DNA of 64,000 nt from Flabesymbios commensalis (lineage: Eukaryota; Annelida; Polychaeta; Terebellida; Flabelligeridae): positions 80,413,499 to 80,477,498 of the forward strand of contig OZ024908.1 in assembly GCA_964017125.1 (NCBI GenBank), in the 5' to 3' direction. Positions 1 to 10,980 of the stretch are shown piece after piece. The notes under the pieces were generated by a model. The model saw only the letters and a program-made list of their open reading frames with translations. It ran no database searches and had not been told where the DNA came from. The position numbers and the translations under genes are program-made. Within the stretch, counting starts at the first letter, position 1, and the number at the start of each line of letters is the position of its first letter.

Positions 1-140
1 GTGGTTTGAGTTTTAGCTTCATAAAATTAAATTTAAAAACATTTGAGAGACCAGCTGGCCTAGACCAAATGTCAGATTGTTAATCGAACAGATTCAATCA
101 AATATATTTCTCCAGTGTAGTACATAAACTGGGTCTTCAT

Positions 141-330
141 CCTTTAACCGCCGACTTATTTTTTTTGAATTTTCACCCACTTGAAGTTGTGAGTAAAAAT
201 TATTCAAATTTGAAAAATAGAGGTCAACGATTTTGGTGTTTTATCTGTAACATGTTCAAAAGCTGGTATGCAATGCGCTACTAAAAAAAATAAAAACGAA
301 TATAATCGGGGCAGGGGATTAAAGGCTTAA
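141..330 (-). mobile_element. TTAA family A element, partial
   Basis: It opens with CCTTTAACCGCC, carries one arm (CACCCACTTGAAGTTGTG) of the family hairpin, and ends ATTAAAGGCTTAA. The second arm is missing. The internal run ACATGTTCAAAAGCTGGTA matches the body of other family A copies. Non-autonomous and non-coding. Strand is relative to the whole copy at 13867-14114. Confidence 0.6.
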
Positions 331-1379
331 TACAATTCAATTCAGTTTATTCAGTGTACAACATACGATATTAATAACCTAGTTTGAGACCATAAAAATA
401 TATACATGAGGTACATAATAATAACTGTAATAATATCACTGGAATATAGAAAAGTAAATGAACACCTGGGGGAAAAGCTAAACAGGATCCACAAGAGCCT
501 TTTCTACTAGTTGCCACCCAACAACCCTTTGTAATATGATTATGATAATGGCAATTACAACAAAAACATTTAAAAAACATGAGCAACAATCACTACTGAC
601 AAAACTGGTACGACACAAGGGTGGTACCATCAGAAATCCAAAATCAATGTTCGTCATTAGTAAACGATCTTTGTAATGTACTTCAGCATAATTAAAAACA
701 TATCGGGTCATTGACGTCTGAATTTTCTCTATATTTTTTTATATTGCTATATACAGTATTCTGGTGTAGACTACATTCAGCTGGCTAGTTATTTATATAA
801 TGTATCTACCTTTAAATCAACCTCTGAATTTTTCTACCAGCCAATTCAGTGAAGATGTGGCTTATTTGCCAGCTTCTAGCAACATGCATTATAAGCTGCT
901 GCTAAATCTTGTGGTTTCTAAAACTGTCATTGCTGTGATTAAGTCGAAAACAGAAAACATACAAAATATAAAATACCACACTACACCGAACCTGGCATTA
1001 CTATGGTATTACTATTTTCTGTGGTTTAAAATGTCAATAAAAGTCATAGTGAATATTACACCACGATCTATTCTAAAGACAAATAAGTTTTTTAGTTGCA
1101 ACATGTCTTCATATTCTCTATGAGAATTGAAACCGCCTTTACGTTTTTTATAAAAAACCCCCCACAGATTGTCACTTTTGTTTGATGAAATATCAACATC
1201 TGAAGCCAATCACTGCCATGTCAGGACGAGAATTGAAGTCCATACTGAGTCCTGCAAATGCTGAATGTACAGCGACAATTATTTTCCGTACCATTTATAT
1301 TCAAGCCAAAAAAACCATAACAATAAGATGTCCTATTGCATATGTGGAGCAATGGGTAGAGTATTTGGTATACTATTCG
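331..1379. other. AT-rich DNA, nothing recognised
   Basis: Open frames here are under 110 codons, overlap on both strands and have AT-driven composition. No splice-bounded exon, RNA gene or element end was recognised. Confidence 0.5.
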
Positions 1380-1618
1380 TAAACCGTAAAATATAATGGG
1401 AATTTTCACCCACTTGAAGTTGTGTCTCGCGTTCGCGATTCACAACTTCAAGTGGGTGAAAATTATTCAGATTTGACAAAATGGAAGTACACGATTATAA
1501 AATCTTACTAATTGAGACTAACTTTTATCATTACCATGTTAAAAAGGCAGGCATTTAATGTGCTTTTAACAAAATAAAAAAGAGAATATACAATCGGCAC
1601 CGGCGATTAACTCTTTAG
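1380..1618 (-). mobile_element. TTAA family A element
   Basis: A near-perfect hairpin at about 1401-1464 has arms TTTTCACCCACTTGAAGTTG and its complement around a CGCGTTCGCG centre. The right end reads CACCGGCGATTAACTCTTTA. The left end is eroded. Confidence 0.7.
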
Positions 1619-1863
1619 GTGCTTCATTACTACTTAACATTTTCCTTTCATTTGAAGTTGGCATTGCTCACGCAATTGCCAACTTCAAATGAAAGGAAAA
1701 TACCTCCTCACTTAAAAATTAAACCTGCTAAATTGCACAATGGGGGGCTTTACTCAAGATTTATACATGCATATTTGTTCAATTTCTGTCAAATTTTAGC
1801 TGTGGAAAAACAGTATGAATGCGCTTAAAAGCGTCGCCCGCACTCAAGGGATTAAAGAGTTAC
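1608..1863 (+). mobile_element. TTAA family C element
   Basis: It begins TTAACTCTTTAGGTGC and ends GCACTCAAGGGATTAAAGAGTTA. The hairpin at 1638-1692 has arms CTTTCATTTGAAGTTGGC and the complement. It shares the TTGAAGTTG core with family A but differs in its ends. It abuts the family A copy on its left. Confidence 0.65.
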
Positions 1864-2456
1864 CTTCCGCCTGAATCTTCTGTTACAACTCTTATTCATC
1901 AATAGTTTTCTCGCATATGATTTCAAGTGAACTTTATTATCAGTAATTGATCCGGAATTAGTGTTTTGGAAATTGAAATAAAATATTGCCAAACCATTAA
2001 ATTGAAATTGCAACAAAATAAAAGTCAAGTGGAAATGCGATATAATCAAAACTTGATGACAGCACCGATGAAAATAATGTGTAGGATGGTAACGCTATAA
2101 TACTCTACTTATTATTGATTTAAAGTACTAAATGATCATCAAGCCATTTTTTTTAATTGTGCAAGATGGTCCAAGAATTCAACGTGGTTGACTGCACCCT
2201 GGGTAAATGCAAGCAGTTTAAGAAATGACAAAATGTCTCTTTTTTTGTCTGGTTTCACGCGTTATTTAGCAGATCAGCCAGACTCACGCACGCTCTCTTT
2301 GGCCTCTTATTTCTAGCTAAATTAGCATATTCGGGCTTCAAGGTCAGGCTTCCATATAAATCATGTACTAAAACCATAATGGGTGGAAGGATGACGAGAA
2401 TTTGGGGTTGATTTTTTTTATATAATTGAATTATGTGATTTTCTATTATTATTTCA
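1864..2456. other. AT-rich DNA, nothing recognised
   Basis: No gene, RNA or element end could be supported here. Confidence 0.5.
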
Positions 2457-4250
2457 GATGCTGGGCTATATATATCGCCTCACACAAAGTATGTTAGATG
2501 CCTCAAACACATGATGTTAGATGCCTCAGACACATAATGTTACCACAGACACAGAATGTTATAAGCCTCAGACACATGCTGTTAGATGCCTCAAACACTG
2601 AGTGTCACATGTCTCAAACACAAAATGTTATATGGTTCAGACACAGAATGTTATATTCCTCAAACACAGAATGTTACATGCCTCAGACACAGAATGTTAG
2701 ATGTCTTACACCAGATATTAGGTGCCTCAAACACAGAATGTTAGATGCCTCAAACACAGAATGTTAGATGCCTCAGACACAGAATGTTAGATGCCTCAGA
2801 CACAGAATGTTAGATTCCTCAAACACAGAATGTTACATGCCTCAGACACAGAATGTTAAATGTCTCAGAAACAGAATGTTAGATGCCTCAGACACAGAAT
2901 GTTAGATGCCTCAAACACATGATGTTAGATGCCTCAGACACATGATGTTAGATGCCTCAGACACATGATGTTAGATGCCTCAGACACAGTCGGCCTATGT
3001 TAGATGCCTCAGACACAGAATGTTATATGCCTCAGACACAGAATGTTAGATGTCTCAGACACAGAATGCTAGATGCCTCAGACACGTAATGTTAGATGCC
3101 TCAGACACAGAATGTTAGATGCCTCAGACACAGAATGTTAGATGCTTCAAACACAGCATGTTAGATGCCTCAGACACATGATGTTAGATGCCTCAGACAC
3201 AGAATGTTAGATGCCTCAGACACAGAATGCTAGATGCCTCAGACACAGAATGCTAGATGCCTCAAACACATGATGTTAGATGCCTCAGACACAGAAAGTT
3301 AGATGCCTCAGACACAGAATGTTAGATGCCTCAGACAGAGCGTGTTAGATGTCTCAGACACATGATGTTAGATGCCTCAGACACATAATGTTAGATGCCT
3401 CAGACACAGAATGTTAGATGCCTCAGACACAGCATGTTAGATGCCTCAGACACATGATGTTAGATGTCTCAGACACAGAATGCTAGATGCCTCAGAGACA
3501 CGATGTTAAATGCCTCAGACACATGATGTTAGATGCCTCAGACACATGATGTTAGATGCCTGAGACACATAATGTTAGATGCCTCAGACACAGTATGTTA
3601 GATACCTCAGACACAGAATGTTAGATACCTCAGACACAGAATGTTAGATGCCTCAGACACGGAATGTTAGATGCCTCAGACACAGAAAGTTAGATGCTTC
3701 AGACACAGAATGCTAGATGCCTCAGACACAGCGTGTTAGATGTCTCAGACACATGATGTTAGATGCCTCAGACACATAATGTTAGATGCCTCAGACACAG
3801 AATGTTAGATGCCTCAGACACAGCATGTTAGATGCCTCAGACACATGATGTTAGATGTCTCAGACACAGAATGCTAGATGCCTCAGAGACACGATGTTAA
3901 ATGCCTCAGACACGTGATGTTAGATGCCTCAGACACATGATGTTAGATGCCTGAGACACATAATGTTAGATGCCTCAGACACAGTATGTTAGATACCTCA
4001 GACACAGAATGTTAGATACCTCAGACACATAATGTTAGATGCCTCAGACACATTGTGTTAGATGTCTCAGACACAGAAAGTTAGATGCCTCAGACACAGA
4101 ATGCTAGATGCCTCAGACACAGCGTGTTAGATGCCTCAGATACAGCGTGTTAGATGCCTCAGACACATGATGCTAGGTGCCCCAGCCGCAGAATGTTAGA
4201 TGCCTAAAACGCAGAACGATGATGCTGGGATATCTAATATATCGCCTCAT
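2457..4250. repeat. 23-bp minisatellite array
   Basis: About 74 copies of a 23-bp unit, typically ATGTTAGATGCCTCAGACAC plus AGA. Variants such as CATGATG, CAGCATG and CAGAATGCT recur. A block starting at 3341 repeats at 3732, a shift of 391 bp or exactly 17 units, so multi-unit blocks have been copied. Both flanks carry a similar phrase (GATGCTGGGCTATATATATC at 2457; GATGCTGGGATATCTAATAT near 4213). Open frames inside are by-products. Confidence 0.95.
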
Positions 4251-4567
4251 ACACATTGTGAATCAGCTATGTATGATGTGCAGCATAATGAATCGATCTA
4301 CTTTTAACAGATATATTTTTATCTCATATTAATATTCTAGAGTTTCCTTGTTTAGAAAAAGCTTAAGATGATGTAAGTACAATAAACTGGTAACTGTACT
4401 GTATAAAACATACATATGATCATCACTAATAACATTTTGCTTCTTTGTAACTCTGTCTTCGCTTCTTTCTTCCTCCTCAAATAGTATTGTAATTGCCTCA
4501 CTCGTTGTCGCCCTCAAATCAAGGGGAGTAGTCTCTCCATCCACCTTTGAAGTGCCAACTCGTATAC

Positions 4568-4791
4568 TTAACCCTAAAAGCGCTGAAATATTTATATAAA
4601 CGAAGAGACCAAATGTTTTTTTCAATTTTAAATCATTATAAATGTCTCAATTTGCTCTTTCTGCTTCATTTAAATACATATGATATAAATATTTCTCCTT
4701 TTGTGCGGAGATCGACTTTAGACGTCAGAATCTGACGTCAACAGAGTCAGATTCTGGCGTCTAGAGTCAATCACCGCGCTGTATGGGTAAA
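4568..4791 (+). mobile_element. TTAA family B element
   Basis: Reads TTAACCCTAAAAGCGCTGAA at the left and CGCGCTGTATGGGTAA at the right. A hairpin near 4720-4770 is built on GACGTCAGAATCTGACGTC. The body (ATAAACGAAGAGACCAAATG, AAATGTCTCAATTTGCTC) matches other copies. Family B orientation is taken with the hairpin at the right end. Confidence 0.75.
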
Positions 4792-5279
4792 CCTTCTGAG
4801 CACTGAATATCCAAATATATATATGTCATACAGGTAAAGAACGAATTCCTCAAAGCAAATATAATTATTGCAAATAAAAATTAGCCCTGAATTAATACGT
4901 AATTCAAAAGCAGCTAGATAATATTTTATATACAGACATTAATTCGCCAATCTGTAGATGTGTTCGCTGTCATTGTAAGTACAATTGAACTAATAGCGTT
5001 AAAATATAAGATACATGGTGAGAAGTTTCAAGATAAAATGTGTGCCTAACTTTAAAAATAGGTTATGGCTCGAATTGGATTCCGCTGATCCGTGGTGGCT
5101 ATAAAGTTGTCATCAACCTGGATTTTCAGGTGAAAGTGTATGTCAATTTGTGGTTGATCCCAGACCTGGTTAGCCCTCCAAATTATTTTATTGGCATTTT
5201 CACCCATAAGTTGTGCAAGTGATTGAAAATTATTCAGATTTGACGGTAAATGAATGTTGTTGGTGGCTTTGAGTCTGTT
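4792..5279. other. AT-rich DNA with a hairpin trace
   Basis: Only TTTTCACCCATAAGTTGTGC near 5198 recalls the family A hairpin. No gene seen. Confidence 0.4.
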
Positions 5280-5298
5280 CAGGAGGTGGGCCTAGTGC

Positions 5299-5377
5299 TT
5301 GGTGAATGCTGGATGAATGTTGGATACACCGGGCCAGCATTGCGCCAACGTTGGGCCGGTGTATCGCGCCGCCCGGA
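5299..5377. mobile_element. Diverged family D palindrome
   Basis: GGATACACCGGGCCAGCATT is followed by its imperfect complement CGTTGGGCCGGTGTATC. The core resembles family D but the CCCAGCAAACA termini are absent. Confidence 0.4.
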
Positions 5378-5379
5378 AT

Positions 5380-5662
5380 GTGGCTGTTGGTGAGGTGAGG
5401 GTGCGGAGTGAGTGGGGTGTGACCCCGTGACCCGGGGTGTGACCCCGTGACCCGGCCTCTCATCTACATCAGTGCCGGCCGGGGTACCCGGGCATTCACC
5501 CGCCTGTCAGCCCGCCTGACACCCGCACCCCGGCCCCCACTACCCCCCAGTCAACCCTCGACCCCCGGGGCCAAACTGCACACCCACCGAGCCCCACCTC
5601 TCCCCTCACACCCTTCACGTACCGAGGCTGCCACCCCACTCACATATATACACTCAATATTC
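5380..5662. other. GC-rich patch
   Basis: A local GC- and C-rich stretch in AT-rich DNA. GTGTGACCCCGTGACCCGG is doubled at about 5417-5455. It could be a small CpG-rich regulatory patch or repeat debris; the open frames read as low-complexity Pro/Ser/Arg and are not credible genes. Confidence 0.3.
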
Positions 5663-5672
5663 TATAGACATC

Positions 5673-5762
5673 CCAGCAGACGCGAGACATGCATCTGGCG
5701 TTGGATCAATGCTAGGCCAGCGTCGTAGACGCTGTCCCAGCATTGATCCAACGCCAGATTCA
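5673..5762. mobile_element. Family D palindrome, truncated
   Basis: CAGCAGACGCGAGAC starts a palindrome whose arms ATCTGGCGTTGGATCAATGC and complement surround CCAGCGTCGTAGACGCTG. The outer right terminus is missing. Confidence 0.65.
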
Positions 5763-6308
5763 CTTTTCGTTTTTCCTATAGGATAGTACACCAATACTGA
5801 GGACATTATAAAAATTATACCCCACATATCGTCAAGTTCAAACTTCCCAATAATCAGCTAGTTTTTTGCGTCTAAATGGGTAGAAATCTACAGAGAATAA
5901 AATCTTAGAATCACTACAAAATGTCAAACGATTGAATACTGTTGATCGAGGTTGTTTCAAAATATCGATAGACAGCTAGAATATCCGAATCTCCACTGCT
6001 TATTGTAAAATGGTAAGCTCTGGGACTTTTGCGACTCTCTGCATCAAGCCTAAATGTAACGATTGCTATAGTATTATAATATTAACGCATATTATGTTGA
6101 CGAATGTTATTCTTATTCGCATATTGGATGATCAGTTTGAATGATCGATGCAGCTATGTATATGATAATTTCGAGTTTTATGAGCAAAGGACGTATTAAG
6201 CCTACCTAATATAATAAAAGATTGATAAACTTGATATTATACCAAAAAGGAATGTTTCATTGTAGACTGTAACAAGGCGTTTGACATGGTTTCTACTTTG
6301 AGCTGGTC
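5763..6308. other. Nothing recognised
   Basis: AT-rich DNA without a supported gene or element. Confidence 0.5.
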
Positions 6309-6411
6309 CGGCCAGCATCACCACACGTTCAGTCCGCGTTGGGGCAACGTTGGCACACCGTCTTAACGGCAGGCCAACGTCACGCCAACGCCGGGTGAAC
6401 TGTGCGCACAC
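6309..6411. mobile_element. Diverged family D-like palindrome
   Basis: Imperfect arms (GTTCAGTCCGCGTTGGGGCA and a weak complement) surround an ACCGTCTTAACGGC centre, the same layout as family D. Ends are not conserved. Confidence 0.4.
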
Positions 6412-6735
6412 CTAGACTACACGCACCCTTTGGGAGCTAGGATTTGACGTCCCAGAGATTATGCAAATTCACTGAGCGACAACTGACATTGGCGGGAAGG
6501 TGAAGCCTGTATGCCCCGCCACGGCACTTTTAAACGACCCGTACATTTCCATTGATACCCGTACGTGGCTGGGCATACCAATACGGGGCCGAGAAGCACG
6601 GTGGTGACCCGATATCGGCGGGGCGTATCGCTTTAAATATCTTAGAAACATCAATTATAAGAAAAACTGCCACCTGACATTGAACAATTGGGTCTGGAGT
6701 TGAACCTGACGTTTTCTGTGGATTAGCTTAATTTA
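6412..6735. other. GC-rich stretch with short inverted repeats
   Basis: Contains CCCCGCC and GGCGGGG blocks about 120 bp apart, possibly a decayed hairpin element. No gene supported. Confidence 0.3.
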
Positions 6736-7160
6736 TTAACCCTTTGCTCGCGGTGTCCAAGGTCTTTTTCAACAGTTTCGTAATTTTTACACATTTACAG
6801 CGCTGAGCTGTGCAACTGGAATTTTCAGTCACCTAAAGTTGTGTCATGCTAACGCGATCCACAACTTTAAGTGACAGAAAATTACTTGGATTTGTAAAAA
6901 AATAAAGTCACAAAGTATACCAGCTTGAAAACATTTCAAGTGAAATTTACAGTCACTTGAAGTTGTGTTTCGCTACCGCGATCCACGACTTTAAAGGACT
7001 CAAAATTATTTGGATTTGTACAAATTAAGTCATATCAGTATATCAGTATCATAGATTTAAAGACATTTTTTAGATCTAAAAATAGGTCACACAAGTCTGA
7101 ATAAAATCAGTGAAACACCGGTGCAGTAAGTGAAGTCGACGTCAGTGTTCTAGGGATTAA
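6736..7160. mobile_element. TTAA family A variant with two hairpins
   Basis: Starts TTAACCCTTTGCTCGCGG and ends TTCTAGGGATTAAAAGCG. Two successive hairpins of the CACTTGAAGTTGTG type lie near 6820-6882 and 6948-7006, each followed by a similar AATTAcTTGGATTTGTA phrase, so the hairpin module seems tandemly duplicated. Confidence 0.6.
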
Positions 7161-7344
7161 AAGCGTAGAATTAGGGAAAAACCTTACTATATGCAATGTT
7201 TAGTGGCTACATATATACTTAACATAAATAATAAAGGGACTAAGTTCAGATTTACAAGCTGTGCATTATACTACTATATACACGATGTTTAACCTTCAAA
7301 GTCTTCTTCGCCCAATTGTCCCACAAAAAACGTACCAAATTAAA

Positions 7345-7519
7345 TAGCTTCAAGTGAGTGAAAATTATTCAGATTTGACAAAATGTAGACTAACTGTTTT
7401 AAAATCTTGCAGATTTAATGTCATATTTTATCTTTAACATGTTCAAAATGAGGTACTTAATGTGGTAATACAAATATATAAAAACGAATATATTCGGTAC
7501 CGGCGGTAAAAGGGTTAAC
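7345..7519 (-). mobile_element. TTAA family A element, one end
   Basis: Begins within the hairpin arm (CTTCAAGTGAGTGAAAATTA) and keeps the body (CATGTTCAAAATGAGGTACT) and the end CCGGCGGTAAAAGGGTTAA. The other end is lost. Confidence 0.7.
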
Positions 7520-7629
7520 AGGGAGACGACGGGAGCAATCTGGAGTGATAGTGTGATTACCATAATAAAGTGAACACGTGAAGAAAACCTACTCTCAGAC
7601 ACTGACTGAAGTCATTTATGCTCCAACCA

Positions 7630-7908
7630 CGGGACCCTGGTGCAGTGGTTAAAGCGGCTTGCTGGAAAGTCGTGGATCGCGGGTTCGAACAGCAGTTTTG
7701 GCCTTCCAGTGTCAAAGAAACAACATGTTCCTTCCCCACTCACTCGTGAAGATTCAATATTGAGGAGAGCCTCCTGTAGCGTGTTCGAATCCTGTGTCTG
7801 GAGTACACCTCATACATCTCACCATCTTCAGGAGGTTCTCCTGGCCTAGTTCAGACTATATGTGCACAAAGGTGGCCTAAAACCCCATTCATTTCATTTT
7901 CATTTCCC
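7630..7908 (+). mobile_element. tRNA-derived SINE (family E)
   Basis: The head has a Pol III A-box-like TGGTGCAGTGG and a B-box-like GGGTTCGAACA. The body runs through AAAGAAACAACATGTTCC and CTCACTCGTGAAGATTCAAT, and the 3' part through GGAGGTTCTCCTGGCC and GTGCACAAAGGTGGCC to a CATTTCATTTTCATTT tail. It lacks much of the second tRNA-like module seen in the 9714 copy. Confidence 0.85.
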
Positions 7909-8311
7909 CTCACCACAGACCCTGGCAAGATGGTCACCCGGGCCTCCCAACCTACTGAGTGTAGTTGATATTACCTGTATTTTGACTGGTTGGAGCTGGC
8001 CACGCCTATTAAATGATAGGTTTGTGGTTGTGACCATGTAGATTACAAGCATGGACACACTGCTATAGAATCTGGCTAAGACAGGGTAATAATTATACAT
8101 ACGCTGGTTTAATGCTAGGCCAGCGTCTACGGAGTTGAAATGACACTGTCGTGGTGATAAACCAACATGCGACGTTAGATGGGAAAGAAGAAAAAGAGAG
8201 GTCAAGGTTTGTTTCTGTCTGTCGTGACCTGAAATAGAAGTCAGGCTTGTCTGTTAAAACCAAGGTCACTCACTCACTTACTTACCACCACCACCTGTAT
8301 GTTATATCACA

Positions 8312-8389
8312 TCGTCCCCTTGGATATGAAAGGGTGTATCTGCCACTTGGTAAAGTCGCAGATGCTCCCTTTCATATCCAAGGGGACGA
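8312..8389. repeat. 22-bp perfect hairpin
   Basis: TCGTCCCCTTGGATATGAAA (with GG) at 8312-8333 is exactly complementary to 8368-8389. The inner part can extend by pairing ATCTG with CAGAT, leaving a loop of about 16 nt. This could be a miniature palindromic element or a hairpin RNA precursor; sequence alone cannot decide. Confidence 0.7.
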
Positions 8390-8956
8390 CATTATACAAT
8401 CAAGTACAATACAATCATTATACAATCATATTTATGAGGTGCTTTATGTAGTATACCTTTTAATAAATACCAACAACAACAGCAACAACAACAAACAAAG
8501 TAAATTACAATAATAATATATATTAGGGAGTTGTATTGTTGCTTCTTAGCGTTGTTTCTTAGTACTGTGGCTAGTAACGCTATACTTAATATTATATGTT
8601 GGGTTTGACTTCAATATAATTATAGGAGACGAGAGTGTGAGGGGCGAGAGGGCAGAGGGGACATGCACAAGGTCATAATATATTTGATTTGATATATTAT
8701 AAATACCTGATTGATCTCAGCGCTTGGAAACTACATTTCCCTTTCCTTTGTGCTATTCATGATTTGGTAATTCGACGCTAGTGGAGAACCCGACACCAAT
8801 TAGTTTATTTGACCTTACATTTCATTCCCCTAAATACATTTACTAAATAGAGTACCTTATGTTTAGTATATATATAGTTCAAGTCTACGTTACTAGATTT
8901 TTTATTGTTCCCAGTGAAATGTTATAGTGTGGGTAACAAAGAGGTTAACACGAGTC
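8390..8956. other. AT-rich DNA with a CAA microsatellite
   Basis: A short (CAA)n-like run lies at about 8469-8499. Nothing else is recognised. Confidence 0.5.
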
Positions 8957-9150
8957 AGTGTACCCTTACAACCGTGACATATCTGTGTATAAACCATGGA
9001 GACGAAAGGGTTTCTTTAATTTGAAATCATCATAAATGTCTTTGTTCCGCTACATTTTATTATCTATGCTATGGGGCTACGGCCATTATAAATATTGTAA
9101 TTCTTTCTGTGTGGGACTTTCTTTACAGACGTCAGATTCTGTTTCCATCA
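8957..9150 (+). mobile_element. Decayed TTAA family B element
   Basis: Body phrases GTATAAACCATGGAGACGAA, TTTGAAATCATCATAAATGT and GGCTACGGCCATTATAAATA are conserved; only one hairpin arm (GACGTCAGATTCTG) survives and the TTAA ends are eroded. Confidence 0.6.
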
Positions 9151-9584
9151 ACGTTGATAACAGGTGTTTTCTTACCTAAATAGTGGTAATGTTTAGCACA
9201 TGTCAGTGCCGAGTGTCCAGGCTTACAGCACTATTATCACTGATTATGTAATTAATTTACCGGTATGTGTATTCATGTTTCAAATTCCTTATCATTTCAC
9301 CATAGAACAATTGCGCAAATGATGGGGTGGGGTTCCATAATCCTAACGGATATCAGGCTCATCCATGGCATTGTTTTACATTGTTTTGAGAATTAGCTTA
9401 TCAACCGGCGCTACATATAGAATCATTCTCGTTTTTGATGTTGTTGAAATTGACACATATGCCAAACCAATTATCGAATTAACTATGAATGATATACCGT
9501 GCCTTATTCACCGTGAATAATAATTTATTGCCATTCCATACAGACCATTACTAGTCTTATTGTGGATGGTGTATGTTGTGCTTT
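9151..9584. other. Nothing recognised
   Basis: No gene, RNA or element end supported. Confidence 0.5.
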
Positions 9585-9693
9585 CCCAGCAAACACGATA
9601 CATTGACCCAATGCTGGGTTAATGTTGGGCCGACGTCGGAGACGGCGTGCCAGCATTAATCCAGCATTGGGCCAATGTATCGTATTTGCTGGG
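9585..9693. mobile_element. Family D palindromic element
   Basis: A complete 109-bp copy: CCCAGCAAACACGATACATT at the left, the complement TATCGTATTTGCTGGG at the right, and the centre GGGCCGACGTCGGAGACGGC. Flanking bases are TT on both sides. It abuts a SINE 20 bp downstream. Confidence 0.85.
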
Positions 9694-9713
9694 TTAAAGG
9701 TATCTCCCAGTTG

Positions 9714-10030
9714 GGCGGAGGCCCTGGGGTAGTGGTAAGCACCGCTGCCTTTCACGCCAGAGTTCGGGGCTCGGTTCCCGGTCTCGGCGGTTTGAAAGAA
9801 ACAAAAATGTTTCTTCCCCATCCACGTGTGAAAGTCAGTATTGCGGGGAGCCTCTGTGACCGAGAGGTAGCGTGCTCGGCCTAAGACCGCCAGGGCTCGA
9901 ATTTCGAATCCTGTGTCTGGAGGGCAGTGTCATCTCAATCATCTCACCATCCTCAGGAGGTTCTCCTGGCCCAGTTTAGCCTATATGAGCACAAAGGTGA
10001 CCTGAAGCCCGATTCATTTCATTTCATTTT
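9714..10030 (+). mobile_element. Full-length dimeric tRNA-derived SINE (family E)
   Basis: Head module: GCCCTGGGGTAGTGGTAAGC (A box) with GGGCTCGGTTCCCGG (B-box region). A linker GAAACAAAAATGTTTCTTCC follows, then a second tRNA-like module GTGACCGAGAGGTAGCGTGC with GGGCTCGAATTTCGAATCC. The 3' part contains CCTCAGGAGGTTCTCCTGG and GAGCACAAAGGTGACC and ends in a (CATTT)n tail. It is the best copy for defining the family. Confidence 0.88.
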
Positions 10031-10385
10031 GTATCTCCCAGTTCTGTAAAATATACTCAGTAGAGTATAGCTACGCTTAGTCCACATGATTGAATTTCCA
10101 TTAAATTTATTACATCTAAGTATCTGATTAGAAAGAAGTATAGCTTTTCAATTTATAAACACCAGGTGGATATAAGATAATGACATCGCAGAAAAAACTA
10201 CATTATACAACAGTAACCTAACTCTGAATTGACGTTCGACACCAAAATACATAATCAATCGTAATAGCATCTCAAAAAACATTCGCCAGATGACGTTTTC
10301 TTTTTTCCAGGTCGTGGAAACGATATCACCTAAATATTTTCACAGGAACGTTAAAAACGCGGTCATAAAAAGACTGAATGATGAA

Positions 10386-10620
10386 AGCTTATCATGGTAT
10401 CATGGATGGTATCATGGTTTTCATGGTATTTTGGTTATGATGGTATCATGGTTATCATGGTATTATGGTTACCATGGTATCATGGATATCATGATATCAT
10501 GTTATAATAGTATCAAGGCATCATGGTTTCAAGTTATCATGGTTTGATGGTATCATGGTTACCACGGTATTATGGTTCTCATGATTACCATGCGATCATG
10601 GTTACCATGGTATCATGATT
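10386..10620. repeat. ATCATGGT minisatellite
   Basis: Degenerate 9-bp unit near TATCATGGT with ACCATGGTA and ATTATGGTT variants. CCATGG and ATCATGAT palindromes recur. Translated frames are low-complexity artefacts. Confidence 0.85.
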
Positions 10621-10664
10621 ATTAGATACAAGTTATTCTAAACAAGGTATATATCCTCCAGCTC

Positions 10665-10732
10665 GCTCAGACCAGGGAGGTGTCTTTACACCTCCCTGGT
10701 CTGACCAAGAACTTTATATAGATAAAGTTCTT
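10665..10732. repeat. Two tandem perfect hairpins
   Basis: First hairpin: CAGACCAGGGAGGTGT, loop CTTT, exact complement (16-bp stem). Second, directly after: AAGAACTTTAT, short loop, ATAAAGTTCTT (11-bp stem). GCTCAGAC occurs just outside both, as if a repeated target or nested inverted repeat. Confidence 0.8.
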
Positions 10733-10872
10733 GCTCAGACTGTCTGTCTGTCAGTCGGTAGTTATATGGTTATTATTTATGGTAGTTACATGGTATCTTC
10801 ACACAGACAATCTGTATGATGTTCAGTGTCGAGGTCAACAACAAATCACCCACTCTCATGTAACGGAAAACA

Positions 10873-10980
10873 ACACCCGGAAAACAAGACACATTGAAAC
10901 AATGTTGGTTTAATGTTGGTCCAGCGTCGCAAATGGTGGACCAACATTAAAACAACATTGGTTCGTTGTGTGTGTTTGAT
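10873..10980. mobile_element. Family D palindromic element
   Basis: Arms CATTGAAACAATGTTGGTTT and complement flank GGTCCAGCGTCGCAAATGG. The right end TGTGTGTTTGATGG shows the decayed terminus. Confidence 0.7.

Noticed and set aside
2498-2767. Repetitive QTQNVRCLRH protein frame
   Set aside because: A by-product of the 23-bp array; the frame breaks wherever units change, and the period is not a multiple of three.
2457-4250. CRISPR-like regular repeats
   Set aside because: Units are contiguous without unique spacers; same for the 20-bp and 28-bp arrays. This is eukaryotic minisatellite DNA.
18-5000. Bacterial operon or phage organisation
   Set aside because: No ribosome-binding sites, gene packing or phage-like genes; SINEs, introns and minisatellites show a eukaryotic nuclear genome.
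10386-10620. WYHGWYHGFHG frame as a possible repeat peptide
   Set aside because: The 9-bp minisatellite drifts in length and the frame is not bounded by any exon signal.
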